Origin: CAYRRR01 sp964426755
GTDB taxonomy: Bacteria; Patescibacteriota; Saccharimonadia; Saccharimonadales; JAGQNJ01
DNA length: 50,550 bases
Assembly (NCBI GenBank): GCA_964426755.1
Contig: CAYRRR010000003.1
Coordinates: forward strand, 1 to 50,550
Direction: 5' to 3'
Position 1 is the stretch's first letter, and every line of letters begins with the position of its first letter. Positions 33,740 to 42,217 of this stretch are shown piece after piece. A program made the translations under genes and the position numbers. The notes below the pieces were generated by a model that did no database searches, had not been told where the DNA came from, and worked only from the letters and a program-made list of their open reading frames with translations.

Positions 33740-33942
33740 CAAAACAAACACGAGGGTATCGTCCTGAACACCATCAGGATCGCACATCAGAAACAAAAGT
33801 TTCAGTTTAGTTTGGGTGGGATTGAGAGCACTTAACACAGTGTTTGATGTTAAGTTTGCTGTTTTTCACGTGAAATTTTTCACTCCAACAGGGGTGATTT
33901 TTTTATTTCTTAATGATATGATGGTGAGGAATAGGGAGAACT
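33740..33942 (+). promoter_or_regulatory. Structured valS leader with terminator-like hairpin (attenuator candidate)
   Basis: Within the leader are hairpins TCCTGA-N6-TCAGGA (33762-33779) and ACTTAACA-N10-TGTTAAGT (33830-33855), then CACTCC-AACA-GGGGTG followed by ATTTTTTTA (33881-33905), the form of an intrinsic terminator. The SD GGGAG comes after it. A GGGTGGGATTGAG stretch (about 33814-33826) partly resembles the T-box motif but lacks its conserved ACCGCG core. The layout suits transcription attenuation of an aminoacyl-tRNA synthetase gene. Confidence 0.5.
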
Positions 33943-36495
33943 ATGCGACTACCACCAGTCTATGAACCGGATAAGTACGAGTCTGATATCTATAAGCTCT
34001 GGGAGCAGGGCGATGCGTTTACACCCAAGAACAGGGGCGGCAAAGGTACTTTTAGTACCGTGCTGCCACCACCGAATGCGAACGGCAACTTGCATGTTGG
34101 CCACAGTTTAATGTTTGCGCTGCAAGACATCGTTATCAGATATCACCGCATGAAGGGCAAAGAAGTCCTATGGGTACCGGGGGCTGATCACGCCGGTTTT
34201 GAAACCCAAGTAGTGTATGAAAAAGAGCTCGCCAAAGAGGGCAAAAGCCGCTTTGACTATTCACGTGATGAGCTGTACGAACAAATATGGCAATTTGTTG
34301 CTCGCAACAGAGAGAATTACCAATCACAGTTTCGTCGTCTGGGCGCCAGTGTTGACTGGAGTCGTTTTACGTTTACGCTAGATGATAAGGTTATACATCG
34401 AGCCTACGAAACGTTCAAAATAATGTGGGATGATGGTCTGATTTACAGAGGTACACGCTTGGTTAACTTCTGTACTTTTCACGGCACGGCGTTTGCGGAT
34501 ATAGAAGTAGAATACAAAGATAAAAAAGGGCATATCTGGGAGATTACATATCCGTTGACCGATGGTAGCGGGCAAATCACCGTAGCAACTACCCGACCAG
34601 AAACGATGCTAGGCGATACTGCAGTAGCCGTGCACCCAGATGATAAGCGCTACGAGAAATTTATCGGTAAAACTGTTAAGTTGCCTCTGACAAACCGTGA
34701 AATTCCGATTATTGCCGATGCAATGGTCGACAAAGACTTTGGTACGGGCGCAGTCAAGATCACCCCAGCTCATGATCCGAACGACTTTGAGGTGGGTCAG
34801 CGTCATGATTTACCGCAGATAAGTATTATCGGCCACGACGGCACAATGACGGCTGAAGCAGGGGATGAGTACCGGGGCCTAACTGTTGAAGAGGCAAGGG
34901 CAAAGGTTATCGCCGACCTAGAAGCCCAAAAACTGCTGAAGAGCACCAAACCGCACGATCATAATGTCGGTCATTGCTATAAGTGCGGCACGGTTATTCA
35001 GCCTTTATTACGCGAACAGTGGTTTGTTGATATGAAACCATTGGCCGAAAAAGCCATCAACGTATTAAAAAACAACAAAATCACCTTTTACCCGGCACAA
35101 AAGCAGGACCAACTGATTACCTATCTTGAGGGCTTAAAAGACTGGAATATCTCACGGCAAATAGCCTGGGGCATACCGATACCGGCTTTTCAAAATATTA
35201 ATGACGAACAGGACTGGATATTTGATACACGCGTAAATGAAGAGCTCATTACGGTTGACGGCCAAACCTATAGGCGTGACCCAGACGTGTTTGATACTTG
35301 GTTTTCAAGCTCTAGTTGGCCGTATGTCACAATGAGCTATCCTGACGGAGAGGATTATCAGAAATTTTACCCGAACAGCCTAATGGAAACGGGCGGTGAA
35401 ATTCTGTATCCATGGGTATCGCGCATGATTATGCTGGGCCTGTATGTTACCGGCAAAGTGCCGTTCGAAGCAGTCTATATTCATGGCTATGTCATGGCAG
35501 AAGATGGCAGCAAAATGAGCAAGTCGGTCGGCAATGTTATAGACCCGATAGCCGTTATTGATTCTTACGGCTCAGATGCACTGCGCATGGGTTTAGTGTC
35601 TGGTCGAGCACCTGCCATTAACCGTGGCTTTGATGCAACCAAAGTTGAAGGGGCACGCAATTTTTGCAATAAGCTTTGGAACATAGCCCGCTTTATAGAA
35701 GGGAAGGTAGGTGATCGCCATCAGCCAACTTCTCCTGACCCAAAAACTGCAGCTGATCACTGGGTGTTGAGAGTTTTACAACATTCAACAGACAGGGTAG
35801 GGGCTTTACTAGAAGACTATCGCTTTGCTGAAGCCTATGATCTGGTATATTACACTATATGGAATGATGTAGCGGATTGGTATATTGAGGCGTCAAAATC
35901 CCAAAAAGGAAATGATATGCTGGCTTATGTGCTCGAGACGATTCTAAAGCTAGCTCACCCGTTTGCGCCGTTTGTAACCGAAACCATCTGGCAAACGCTC
36001 GGTTGGCAAACGGACAGCTTACTTATAACGAGTTCGTGGCCGAAAGTCCACAAAGGCAATAAAGCTAAAGCTACTGAATTTGAAGAAATTAAAACGATTG
36101 TTTCTGAGCTGCGTCAAATGTCGAAGAATTTTAAGCTTATAAAGCCCACGGTAAGTTATACACCGGACAGCGTGATTGCTAAACATCCTGACCTTATTAA
36201 ATCACTGGCCAACATGAAAACAATCCAAGAAGCAACTCAGTCTGAAGGCGTACGCTTATTGTCTGCCGCTGGCTGGCTTGAAGTCCCTGAAAACGCATAC
36301 ACTGCGTACATTGCCGATTTGCGCATTAAGCTGTCACAGGCAAAGAACACCGTAAAAGCGCTTCAAAAGCGCCTAGCAAACAAATCATACATAGCTAACG
36401 CGCCTGAACATGTCGTACAAGAGACCAAAAACCAACTAGCGGCAACTGAAGCAGAGGTTATAGCCATAACAGCCGAGTTAGATCGTCTTAGCTAA
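33943..36495 (+). CDS. valS: Valyl-tRNA synthetase
   Basis: Class I synthetase charging tRNA-Val, with an editing domain. 850 residues. HIGH motif is HVGH (51-54) after PPPNANGNL; CP1 editing region has TTRPETMLGDTAVAVHPDD; a CYKCG zinc-like pair is present; KMSKS is intact (about 524-528); C-terminal anticodon-binding domain and coiled-coil tail follow. GGGAG lies 6 nt before the ATG. Stop overlaps the convergent XRE-HAD gene by 4 nt. Confidence 0.96.
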   Translation: MRLPPVYEPDKYESDIYKLWEQGDAFTPKNRGGKGTFSTVLPPPNANGNLHVGHSLMFALQDIVIRYHRMKGKEVLWVPGADHAGFETQVVYEKELAKEGKSRFDYSRDELYEQIWQFVARNRENYQSQFRRLGASVDWSRFTFTLDDKVIHRAYETFKIMWDDGLIYRGTRLVNFCTFHGTAFADIEVEYKDKKGHIWEITYPLTDGSGQITVATTRPETMLGDTAVAVHPDDKRYEKFIGKTVKLPLTNREIPIIADAMVDKDFGTGAVKITPAHDPNDFEVGQRHDLPQISIIGHDGTMTAEAGDEYRGLTVEEARAKVIADLEAQKLLKSTKPHDHNVGHCYKCGTVIQPLLREQWFVDMKPLAEKAINVLKNNKITFYPAQKQDQLITYLEGLKDWNISRQIAWGIPIPAFQNINDEQDWIFDTRVNEELITVDGQTYRRDPDVFDTWFSSSSWPYVTMSYPDGEDYQKFYPNSLMETGGEILYPWVSRMIMLGLYVTGKVPFEAVYIHGYVMAEDGSKMSKSVGNVIDPIAVIDSYGSDALRMGLVSGRAPAINRGFDATKVEGARNFCNKLWNIARFIEGKVGDRHQPTSPDPKTAADHWVLRVLQHSTDRVGALLEDYRFAEAYDLVYYTIWNDVADWYIEASKSQKGNDMLAYVLETILKLAHPFAPFVTETIWQTLGWQTDSLLITSSWPKVHKGNKAKATEFEEIKTIVSELRQMSKNFKLIKPTVSYTPDSVIAKHPDLIKSLANMKTIQEATQSEGVRLLSAAGWLEVPENAYTAYIADLRIKLSQAKNTVKALQKRLANKSYIANAPEHVVQETKNQLAATEAEVIAITAELDRLS

Positions 36496-37346
36496 TCGGC
36501 AAACTCAAGAGCTTGTTTGATGCGTTCTGTGCTTTCAGCGGGACGGTAATCATCAAACCATAACACTTTCCAGCCACGTTTCTCAGCAGCAATGACATTT
36601 GAGCGGCTATCATCTACAAGTAAGATTTCGTTTGGCTCGCAACTGCTTTTTTCTTCAGCAACCTGATATATATCTTCTTCTGGTTTAATGGCGCCGACTT
36701 GAGATGAATCGACAATTGCCGCATACGCAAGGTTAGGAATAAGGTTTAGTTCGATCATTTCATCGATAAAGCCAGGCATAATGTTCGTCAAAAGACCAAT
36801 GTGATAATGCTCGGCTGCCCACGACAATAACTCGTGCATTTCTGGAATAGGGTCGACTTCTTCCATGTAGTAATCGGCCCAGTCTACTTCTGGCAGACCC
36901 AACGCTTCGGCAAGCTTAGTGTTAAATTCATCCATGCTCATTTCGCCCCTGCAAACCGCGTCATTATAGTGCCAAAAAGCAGATTCTACCGCGTCAGCCG
37001 GAACATCTTTCTCTTCACTTAAACGCAAGAAAGCACGATGAAAAAAGCGCACCAAACAGCCATTAACGTCAAAATACACAAAGCGCACACCACTTTTAGC
37101 GGTTTTCTTAGGTATGATCGGAGGTAGGGTAGGGGCTACTTGTCGACCTAACAGCTCGTCTAAAGACATGCCCAGCACAGTTGCAATTCGTTCAATCGTA
37201 AAAATAGATGGCGCTTTTATAGCGCCACGTTCGATTTTGGCGAGCGTTGAATAAGAGATCTCTGCTTTTTGACAGAGTGCTTGTTGTGTTAAGCCGGCGC
37301 TAGCGCGGGCATTTTGTAACTGCTTACCGAGTCCCACCTCGTCCAT
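36492..37346 (-). CDS. XRE helix-turn-helix / HAD-like hydrolase fusion
   Basis: 284 residues. Residues 6-66 form an XRE/Cro-type HTH (LTQQALCQKAEISYSTLAKIERG). Residues 88-280 form a HAD domain: motif I YFDVNGCL, motif II LLTN, motif III Lys in IKPEED, motif IV LLVDDSRSNV. In motif I the second acidic residue of DxD is Asn95 (D93-x-N95), so phosphatase activity is doubtful. TATTAT ends 9 nt before the ATG. It may be a metabolite-sensing repressor that uses the HAD domain as a sensor (inference). Confidence 0.85.
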   Translation of the reverse strand: MDEVGLGKQLQNARASAGLTQQALCQKAEISYSTLAKIERGAIKAPSIFTIERIATVLGMSLDELLGRQVAPTLPPIIPKKTAKSGVRFVYFDVNGCLVRFFHRAFLRLSEEKDVPADAVESAFWHYNDAVCRGEMSMDEFNTKLAEALGLPEVDWADYYMEEVDPIPEMHELLSWAAEHYHIGLLTNIMPGFIDEMIELNLIPNLAYAAIVDSSQVGAIKPEEDIYQVAEEKSSCEPNEILLVDDSRSNVIAAEKRGWKVLWFDDYRPAESTERIKQALEFAD

Positions 37347-37410
37347 ATAAACCTAATAATACCAATTCTAACGGTAAAAGGGAAGGCCAAACTAGTATTA
37401 AATGGCTAGT

Positions 37411-37593
37411 TTATAGCAGGGCGCTATCAATAAAGCGAAGTAGCAGCAACATAGCCACAAAACCAAAGGCAGTGGCAACACCGGCCACAACCAAGGAATT
37501 TTGCGTGCTACCACCAGTGCTGCGATATACCTTGGTGTATACCCAGGTGCCGAAACCTGCGCCAAACATAAGCGCAACAACTGAAGGGGGCAT
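37411..37593 (-). CDS. Small two-TM membrane protein, 60 aa
   Basis: 60 residues with two membrane segments (about 4-19 and 33-54). No family recognised. Start ATG 37591-37593 overlaps the stop of the HIT gene (TGATG) and has GGAG 8 nt upstream, so it is translated as the second gene of that operon. The coupling is the main support for it. Confidence 0.65.
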   Translation of the reverse strand: MPPSVVALMFGAGFGTWVYTKVYRSTGGSTQNSLVVAGVATAFGFVAMLLLLRFIDSALL

Positions 37594-37997
37594 CAAGTAT
37601 TCTCCATTTTTAGCTTATCGGCCATTTCAGCCAATGCAGCGTGATCCGGCTCAACAGATGTATTCTGCCGCGCATTATATTCTGCCACTGTATTAAACGG
37701 GTACACTTTAACATGCGCATGTGGAACCTCAGTCCCCTCAATCTTTGTACCAACAAATGCAGTACCAAGCTTACGCTTAAGTTGTTGGGCTATTTTTTTG
37801 GTAGTTTCCATCAATGCTTGGTAGTCTTCATCGGTCAAATCCCATACAAATTCAACCTGAACCTTAGGAATCACGACCGCTTGGCCTTGAACTGCAGGGT
37901 AAATATCTAGAAACGCCAAGGTTTTATCATCTTCATAAATCTTGTGGCTTGGAATCTCACCTTTTATTATCTTGGTAAAAATACTGTCTTGCTGCAT
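37593..37997 (-). CDS. HIT-family protein (histidine triad nucleotide-binding)
   Basis: 134 residues. N-terminal SIFTKIIKGEIPSHKIYEDDKTLAFLDIYP is typical of HINT/PKCI-like nucleotide hydrolases or transferases. The triad normally reads H-x-H-x-H; here it is H93-x-H95-x-K97, with the usual nucleophile (middle His) kept and the third His replaced by Lys. Start is ATG 37995-37997, with TATACT ending 6 nt upstream; a longer reading frame upstream is ignored. Overlaps the 60-aa gene. Confidence 0.85.
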   Translation of the reverse strand: MQQDSIFTKIIKGEIPSHKIYEDDKTLAFLDIYPAVQGQAVVIPKVQVEFVWDLTDEDYQALMETTKKIAQQLKRKLGTAFVGTKIEGTEVPHAHVKVYPFNTVAEYNARQNTSVEPDHAALAEMADKLKMENT

Positions 37998-38030
37998 ACT
38001 ACAAGTATAAATATAGCATAAACACTTGGC

Positions 38031-39131
38031 ATGAAAACGTCTCAAAAAATAATATTAGGCATTAGTAAAGCCGTTTTAGTTATCAGCTTAGTAATGTTTG
38101 TTAGTAGCTTTATTGTTTACAGGGTCATTGGTCAGCCTGAACAAACCAAGCAACTATTAAATGACAGCGGCCTGTACGCAACCGTTTCAAAGCAGGTTCG
38201 AAAGCAGTTCTTAGAAGGGAATCAGGCAGTTCCACAAACGTCTGCACCCCTGGTACAAGATGCCATCGATAAATCTTTTAATGACGCGACCGTTCAGGGT
38301 ATTGCAGAAGATAGTGTTGATAACATCTACGCCTGGCTGGAGGGTAAAACTGACGACCTTGAACTGACTACAGACATGACCGCCATCAAGACAACCTTTG
38401 CTGATAACCTCACGAAAAATATTGAGGCTCGGGTAGCTTCGTTACCTCCATGTTCACGCAACTTGACGCCCACTACAACTGATATAACCGCTATTGAGTG
38501 TATCCCTCGCGGCTATAATACAACTGCCGAGATTGAGAAAATCCGCCAACAAATCCTTTCTGCAGACACAAACAATCTTATGGGCCAAGCCGAGAATACT
38601 ACTCCCGGCACCGAAAGCTTCTCGATCATCGGTAAGCAAACCAAGCAAGACGGTCAAGAGTCGCTTAATCAAAAGTTTGCCTCGGTTAAATCATTTTATA
38701 CCTGGGCTCAGCGGTTACCAATCATTAGCGGTGTTTTGCTAATAATCTCTGCCGCTATCATCGTAGCCTTTAGTACACCGCGTTACCGTGCGCTGAAGAC
38801 AGCTGGCTTGGTCAGTACTCCGATGGGTTTGCTGTATTTATTGTTCGGCTTGGTTTCACAAGAGGTTATAAAAGGCATGTTTGGCATCATCGAAAAGCAA
38901 GTCGGTACCAACGAGTTTCAACCGCCAGCACAGTATATCTCCCAACAGTTTGCCGATATTGTGAGCGGCTATTTGTTTCTGTTTGGTATTGTGTTGTTAC
39001 TAACTGGCATTGCGTCATTGATAGCTTATAAAATTATTCAAAAGCGAGACGGTGTTACTACGGCAAACACCCCTATTAATGCAAGCCCACCCCAACCTAA
39101 AACAGATAAAACAGGGCCCTCTGATACATAA
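38031..39131 (+). CDS. Multi-TM membrane protein with large extracytoplasmic loop
   Basis: 366 residues. N-terminal TM (about 10-32), a large outside domain (35-225) with one Cys pair, then three C-terminal TMs (about 230-250, 257-280 and 302-330) and a Pro/Thr-rich tail. No known family recognised. Diverges from the HIT gene, 33 bp between starts, with a weak -10-like TAAACA ending 6 nt before the ATG. Confidence 0.6.
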   Translation: MKTSQKIILGISKAVLVISLVMFVSSFIVYRVIGQPEQTKQLLNDSGLYATVSKQVRKQFLEGNQAVPQTSAPLVQDAIDKSFNDATVQGIAEDSVDNIYAWLEGKTDDLELTTDMTAIKTTFADNLTKNIEARVASLPPCSRNLTPTTTDITAIECIPRGYNTTAEIEKIRQQILSADTNNLMGQAENTTPGTESFSIIGKQTKQDGQESLNQKFASVKSFYTWAQRLPIISGVLLIISAAIIVAFSTPRYRALKTAGLVSTPMGLLYLLFGLVSQEVIKGMFGIIEKQVGTNEFQPPAQYISQQFADIVSGYLFLFGIVLLLTGIASLIAYKIIQKRDGVTTANTPINASPPQPKTDKTGPSDT

Positions 39132-39157
39132 CCTTTTTAGCATCGTTGATTGATTAG

Positions 39158-39520
39158 TCACTGATGCTTCTGAGGCACGCTGCTTAAAATAACTCCAGCC
39201 GTTACAATATACACTAATTGCAAAATGTGAAATGAACGAATCGATATGATTTCGCCAATAAGCCAAATCCACATAATGATTGCAGCCGTGATAACAGCGA
39301 GCTCCCACCCGATTACACGACGAAACAACGCTAGGGCAGCAATAAGCGAACTACCACCAACAATCGCCATTAATATAACACCCGGAAAGTAAAGGCTAGG
39401 AAAGTCAGTGTATTTCACAGCCTCGGGAATGACCGCACCACTCATGAGATAGATACCGCCTCCAATAGCTGACAGACCATTAAAAAGTAATAGCCCGAGC
39501 ACCAAAGTATGTTTATTCAT
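39158..39520 (-). CDS. Four-TM membrane protein, unknown
   Basis: 120 residues with four membrane segments spread over the whole length. No family recognised. A TAAGAT box lies 7 nt before the ATG and is part of a perfect dyad (39528-39548). Confidence 0.55.
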   Translation of the reverse strand: MNKHTLVLGLLLFNGLSAIGGGIYLMSGAVIPEAVKYTDFPSLYFPGVILMAIVGGSSLIAALALFRRVIGWELAVITAAIIMWIWLIGEIISIRSFHILQLVYIVTAGVILSSVPQKHQ

Positions 39521-39527
39521 ACTTTAT

Positions 39528-39548
39528 ATCTTACAACGAATGTAAGAT
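39528..39548. promoter_or_regulatory. Dyad overlapping the promoter of the four-TM gene
   Basis: ATCTTACA-N5-TGTAAGAT, a perfect 8-bp inverted repeat, includes the putative -10 of the gene at 39158 and lies 57 bp upstream of the SDR start codon. Looks like an operator for a dimeric repressor. Confidence 0.5.
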
Positions 39549-39604
39549 TTTAGATTGTGGCAATGCTTAGGCGTGTGTACTGTGGTAAAGATGGAGCATG
39601 TTAT

Positions 39605-40495
39605 ATGAATCAGTACCAACTACAGAACCCGGTTACGCAGTATCCAAAGCTTAAAATCCCGGAACAACGACAACCAGAGCCCGGCCTTGACGCTAAATTG
39701 CAACCAAAGGCCGACCATGGCGAAGACACCTATGAGGGCACGGGTCGCTTAAAGGGCAGGAGAGCGCTTATAACAGGGGCAGATAGCGGCATAGGCGCAG
39801 CTGTCGCTATTGCATTTGCGCGCGAGGGCGCCGATGTGAGTATGAACTATCTAGAATCTGAAGAAGAAGACGCCAATAAAATTATTGAAACTGTGCAAGC
39901 AGCTGGCGTCAAAGCTTTAAAAATACCGGGTGATATCAGTAATGAAGCCTTTTGTAAGAGTTTGGTTGAGCAAACCGTCAAAAATATGGGCGGTCTTGAT
40001 ATTCTTGTTAACAATGCCGGACGGCAAATATTTTGCGAGAATATTTTAGATCTATCAAGTAAGCAGTGGGAGACAACCTTTAAAACTAACATCTTTGCCA
40101 TGTTTTGGCTTACCAAGGCGGCTCTACCGCATATGCCAGCTGGTTCGAGTATTATTAATACCGCCTCAATCCAAGCGTACCAACCGTCTCCAACCCTCAT
40201 TGACTACGCAAGCACAAAGGGTGCGATAGTTAATTTTACTCATGGACTTGGGAAACAACTGGCGCCAAAAGGCATACGCGTGAACGCAGTTGCGCCAGGC
40301 CCCATCTGGACACCCCTACAACCAAGTTACGGCCAGCCAATGGAAAAACTGATTAAATTTGGCCAAAGTGCTCCACTTGGACGCGCCGGTCAGCCGGCAG
40401 AACTTGCTCCCGCGTATGTCTTTTTAGCATCACAAGAATCAAGCTATATAACTGGTGAAGTTATTGGTGTAACGGGTGGCGAGCATCTGCCCTAG
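39605..40495 (+). CDS. SDR-family oxidoreductase (YghA-like)
   Basis: 296 residues. An N-terminal 50-residue lead (YQLQNPVTQYPKL..., QPKADHGEDTYEGTGRL) is typical of the YghA/YdaD-type stress SDRs. Cofactor motif TGADSGIG (57-64), NNAGRQ, and catalytic YASTK (about 201-205) with the Ser upstream are all intact. NADP-dependent aldehyde/alcohol reductase is likely. Start ATG 39605 has GGAG 8 nt upstream. Confidence 0.88.
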   Translation: MNQYQLQNPVTQYPKLKIPEQRQPEPGLDAKLQPKADHGEDTYEGTGRLKGRRALITGADSGIGAAVAIAFAREGADVSMNYLESEEEDANKIIETVQAAGVKALKIPGDISNEAFCKSLVEQTVKNMGGLDILVNNAGRQIFCENILDLSSKQWETTFKTNIFAMFWLTKAALPHMPAGSSIINTASIQAYQPSPTLIDYASTKGAIVNFTHGLGKQLAPKGIRVNAVAPGPIWTPLQPSYGQPMEKLIKFGQSAPLGRAGQPAELAPAYVFLASQESSYITGEVIGVTGGEHLP

Positions 40496-40818
40496 TGGCC
40501 GCTAGAATGGGGAAGCCGCCGTGTGATAACCGCAATACCGGTACCGGTAACTACTTCTCGGGTAATAAGTTTTGAACCATAGGCAGCCGCATTGTCGGGT
40601 ACAAAAATTATTTCTGGTTGACAACCTGCTTCAAACTCATCCGCCCGTGAATAAAAACCGGTGAGAACATCTACTCCTTCAATCAATTCACCCGATTCAT
40701 CGCATCCATCAAACCATTCATCGTATAATACCCCCCTGATAGAACCGCCGCGCTCCATAATAGCCAGATTTAACTGCTCGAATGAATCAACTCTGCACTC
40801 TTTTCGGCGGAGACTCAT
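40492..40818 (-). CDS. Hypothetical protein, 108 aa
   Basis: 108 residues, soluble, with DEWFDGCDESGEL and a C-terminal TGTGIAVITRRLPH. No family recognised. Start ATG 40816-40818 is supported by TTGACA, 16-bp spacer, TAAAAA ending 7 nt before it, so it is probably leaderless. Its stop overlaps the convergent SDR gene by 4 nt. Confidence 0.6.
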   Translation of the reverse strand: MSLRRKECRVDSFEQLNLAIMERGGSIRGVLYDEWFDGCDESGELIEGVDVLTGFYSRADEFEAGCQPEIIFVPDNAAAYGSKLITREVVTGTGIAVITRRLPHSSGH

Positions 40819-40986
40819 ATGCTCATTTTTACGATAAGCATAATTATTGTCAATGCTACTAACTGTTTCGTTTTTACAACGAAGCAATTCCAGTTAGCAC
40901 TAGCACAAAGTGCAGGACGAAAGATTCATAACTTCACTCAAGAGCAGGCTATTGATTGTTGCGCCCAAGACTACCGACCAGAATAA
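40819..40986 (+). CDS. Possible 55-aa protein or gene remnant
   Basis: A + strand frame of 55 codons starts at ATG 40819, next to the divergent gene's start, and stops with TAA right inside a terminator hairpin. The second half (QFQLALAQSAGRKIHNFTQEQAIDC) looks protein-like; the first half is AT-rich and lies over the divergent gene's promoter, so the true start is doubtful. It may be the tail of a decayed gene. Confidence 0.35.
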   Translation: MLIFTISIIIVNATNCFVFTTKQFQLALAQSAGRKIHNFTQEQAIDCCAQDYRPE

Positions 40987-41030
40987 GTATGTCTTTAAAT
41001 ACCCGGCTGGCAGTCTTTTTTTATCATCGG
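40968..41030 (+). terminator. Long imperfect terminator hairpin with T-run
   Basis: AGACTACCGACC pairs imperfectly with GGCTGGCAGTCT, followed by TTTTTTT, on the + strand. No other + gene ends here, which supports a transcript from the 40819 region. Confidence 0.55.
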
Positions 41031-41041
41031 CACCTATTTGA

Positions 41042-42217
41042 CTACTGCCGACAAATACTACAAATTTCTTCATCTTTAAAGCCGTATCGCCATGCGGTCA
41101 AGGCTTTGTTAAATGGCAAGAAGGTTAAATACAGACGTAAATCTGCCAATCGGCGAATACCCCAGCCAATACGGCCGTACACCCGACGGTTACCCCAAAG
41201 AACCGCAGCCCACCTTGTACCAACTGGAATAGCATAGATTGGCCTTTTCGGACGATATGTTTTTAACGTTTTGCCTTTCTGTTTTCGGCATATATTATTC
41301 GCCACAAACATTGCGTCATGCAAGGCCGTTTGCGCCATACCGCTATAGGGCGTTGAGGCGCTATCTCCGATCACATAGATGTCAGGTTTTGCCTGCAAAT
41401 ATTCATTCACCTCGACGCGCTTACGCGAATCAAGGGTAAATACTTTTGGAAACCGACTAAAAAAGGGGTTGTTGCTTGTCCCGGCAGTCCAAACAACAGT
41501 TTGGGTATGAATTGGTTTTGATTTAATTTTTATAGCATCTGCGGTCTCAGACTTTACAGGGGTGTTAAAGAAAAGCTTAACATTTAATCTGCGCAATCTG
41601 CGCTCTACCGCTTTAGAAAAATCCTTAGGCATGTTTGCTAATGGTGCGGAGCCTGATTCAATAAGGTTAACAACAAAGGCAGTTTTAATTTTATGCTTGC
41701 GTCTAATTTTTTTTAAATAAGAGGTCAGCTCTGCGCTCAGCTCAACGCCGGTTGCACCCGCGCCAACCACTACATATTCACGATCGGTCTCAGAGCGTAA
41801 TAGCTGTTCGTGCAAATGCCGTTTTAATTTTAGTGCTTGATGAATCGACTTTACTCCGTAAGAATACGCCTTTAAACCTTTAATACCGAAGTAATCCGTA
41901 ACACTACCTAGAGCTAAAATTAAACTGTCATATTCATACCGTGAGCCTGATTCACTTGCTACAAATTTAGATTCAGCATTTAAGTCTGTTATGGTATCAG
42001 TCACTACCTCAATATTGTTAGCATCTGCAAAAAAATCATTGAGCGGTATGGCAACTTCAAGCGGTGAGCGTCCCGTGGCAGAGCGGTACAAGGCAGCATG
42101 GTACTCAAATATATTTTGAGACGATATAAGCTTAACATTTATATCTCGCTTATTCGCCAATGAAAGCGCAGCTCTGACCCCGCCAAAACCACCACCAACA
42201 ATCACAACGCGTGTCAT
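41042..42217 (-). CDS. Type II NADH dehydrogenase-like flavoprotein (NDH-2)
   Basis: FAD enzyme passing electrons from NADH to quinone at the membrane face. 391 residues. FAD motif VIVGGGFGG (residues 5-13), NADH motif VVGAGATGVELSAEL (about 149-163), the VIGDSAS motif near the FAD ribityl site, and a basic/hydrophobic C-terminus (RLADLRLYLTFLPFNKALTAWRYG) suited to membrane association. Start shares bases with the upstream flavoprotein stop (TAATG). Last gene of the DoxX-flavoprotein-NDH-2 unit. Confidence 0.88.
   Translation of the reverse strand: MTRVVIVGGGFGGVRAALSLANKRDINVKLISSQNIFEYHAALYRSATGRSPLEVAIPLNDFFADANNIEVVTDTITDLNAESKFVASESGSRYEYDSLILALGSVTDYFGIKGLKAYSYGVKSIHQALKLKRHLHEQLLRSETDREYVVVGAGATGVELSAELTSYLKKIRRKHKIKTAFVVNLIESGSAPLANMPKDFSKAVERRLRRLNVKLFFNTPVKSETADAIKIKSKPIHTQTVVWTAGTSNNPFFSRFPKVFTLDSRKRVEVNEYLQAKPDIYVIGDSASTPYSGMAQTALHDAMFVANNICRKQKGKTLKTYRPKRPIYAIPVGTRWAAVLWGNRRVYGRIGWGIRRLADLRLYLTFLPFNKALTAWRYGFKDEEICSICRQ

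Noticed and set aside
33740..33942. Canonical T-box riboswitch upstream of valS
   Set aside because: GGGTGG is present but the ACCGCG part is not, the base expected to pair with the tRNA discriminator does not fit, and the space for a full stem I is short. Kept only as a generic attenuator candidate.
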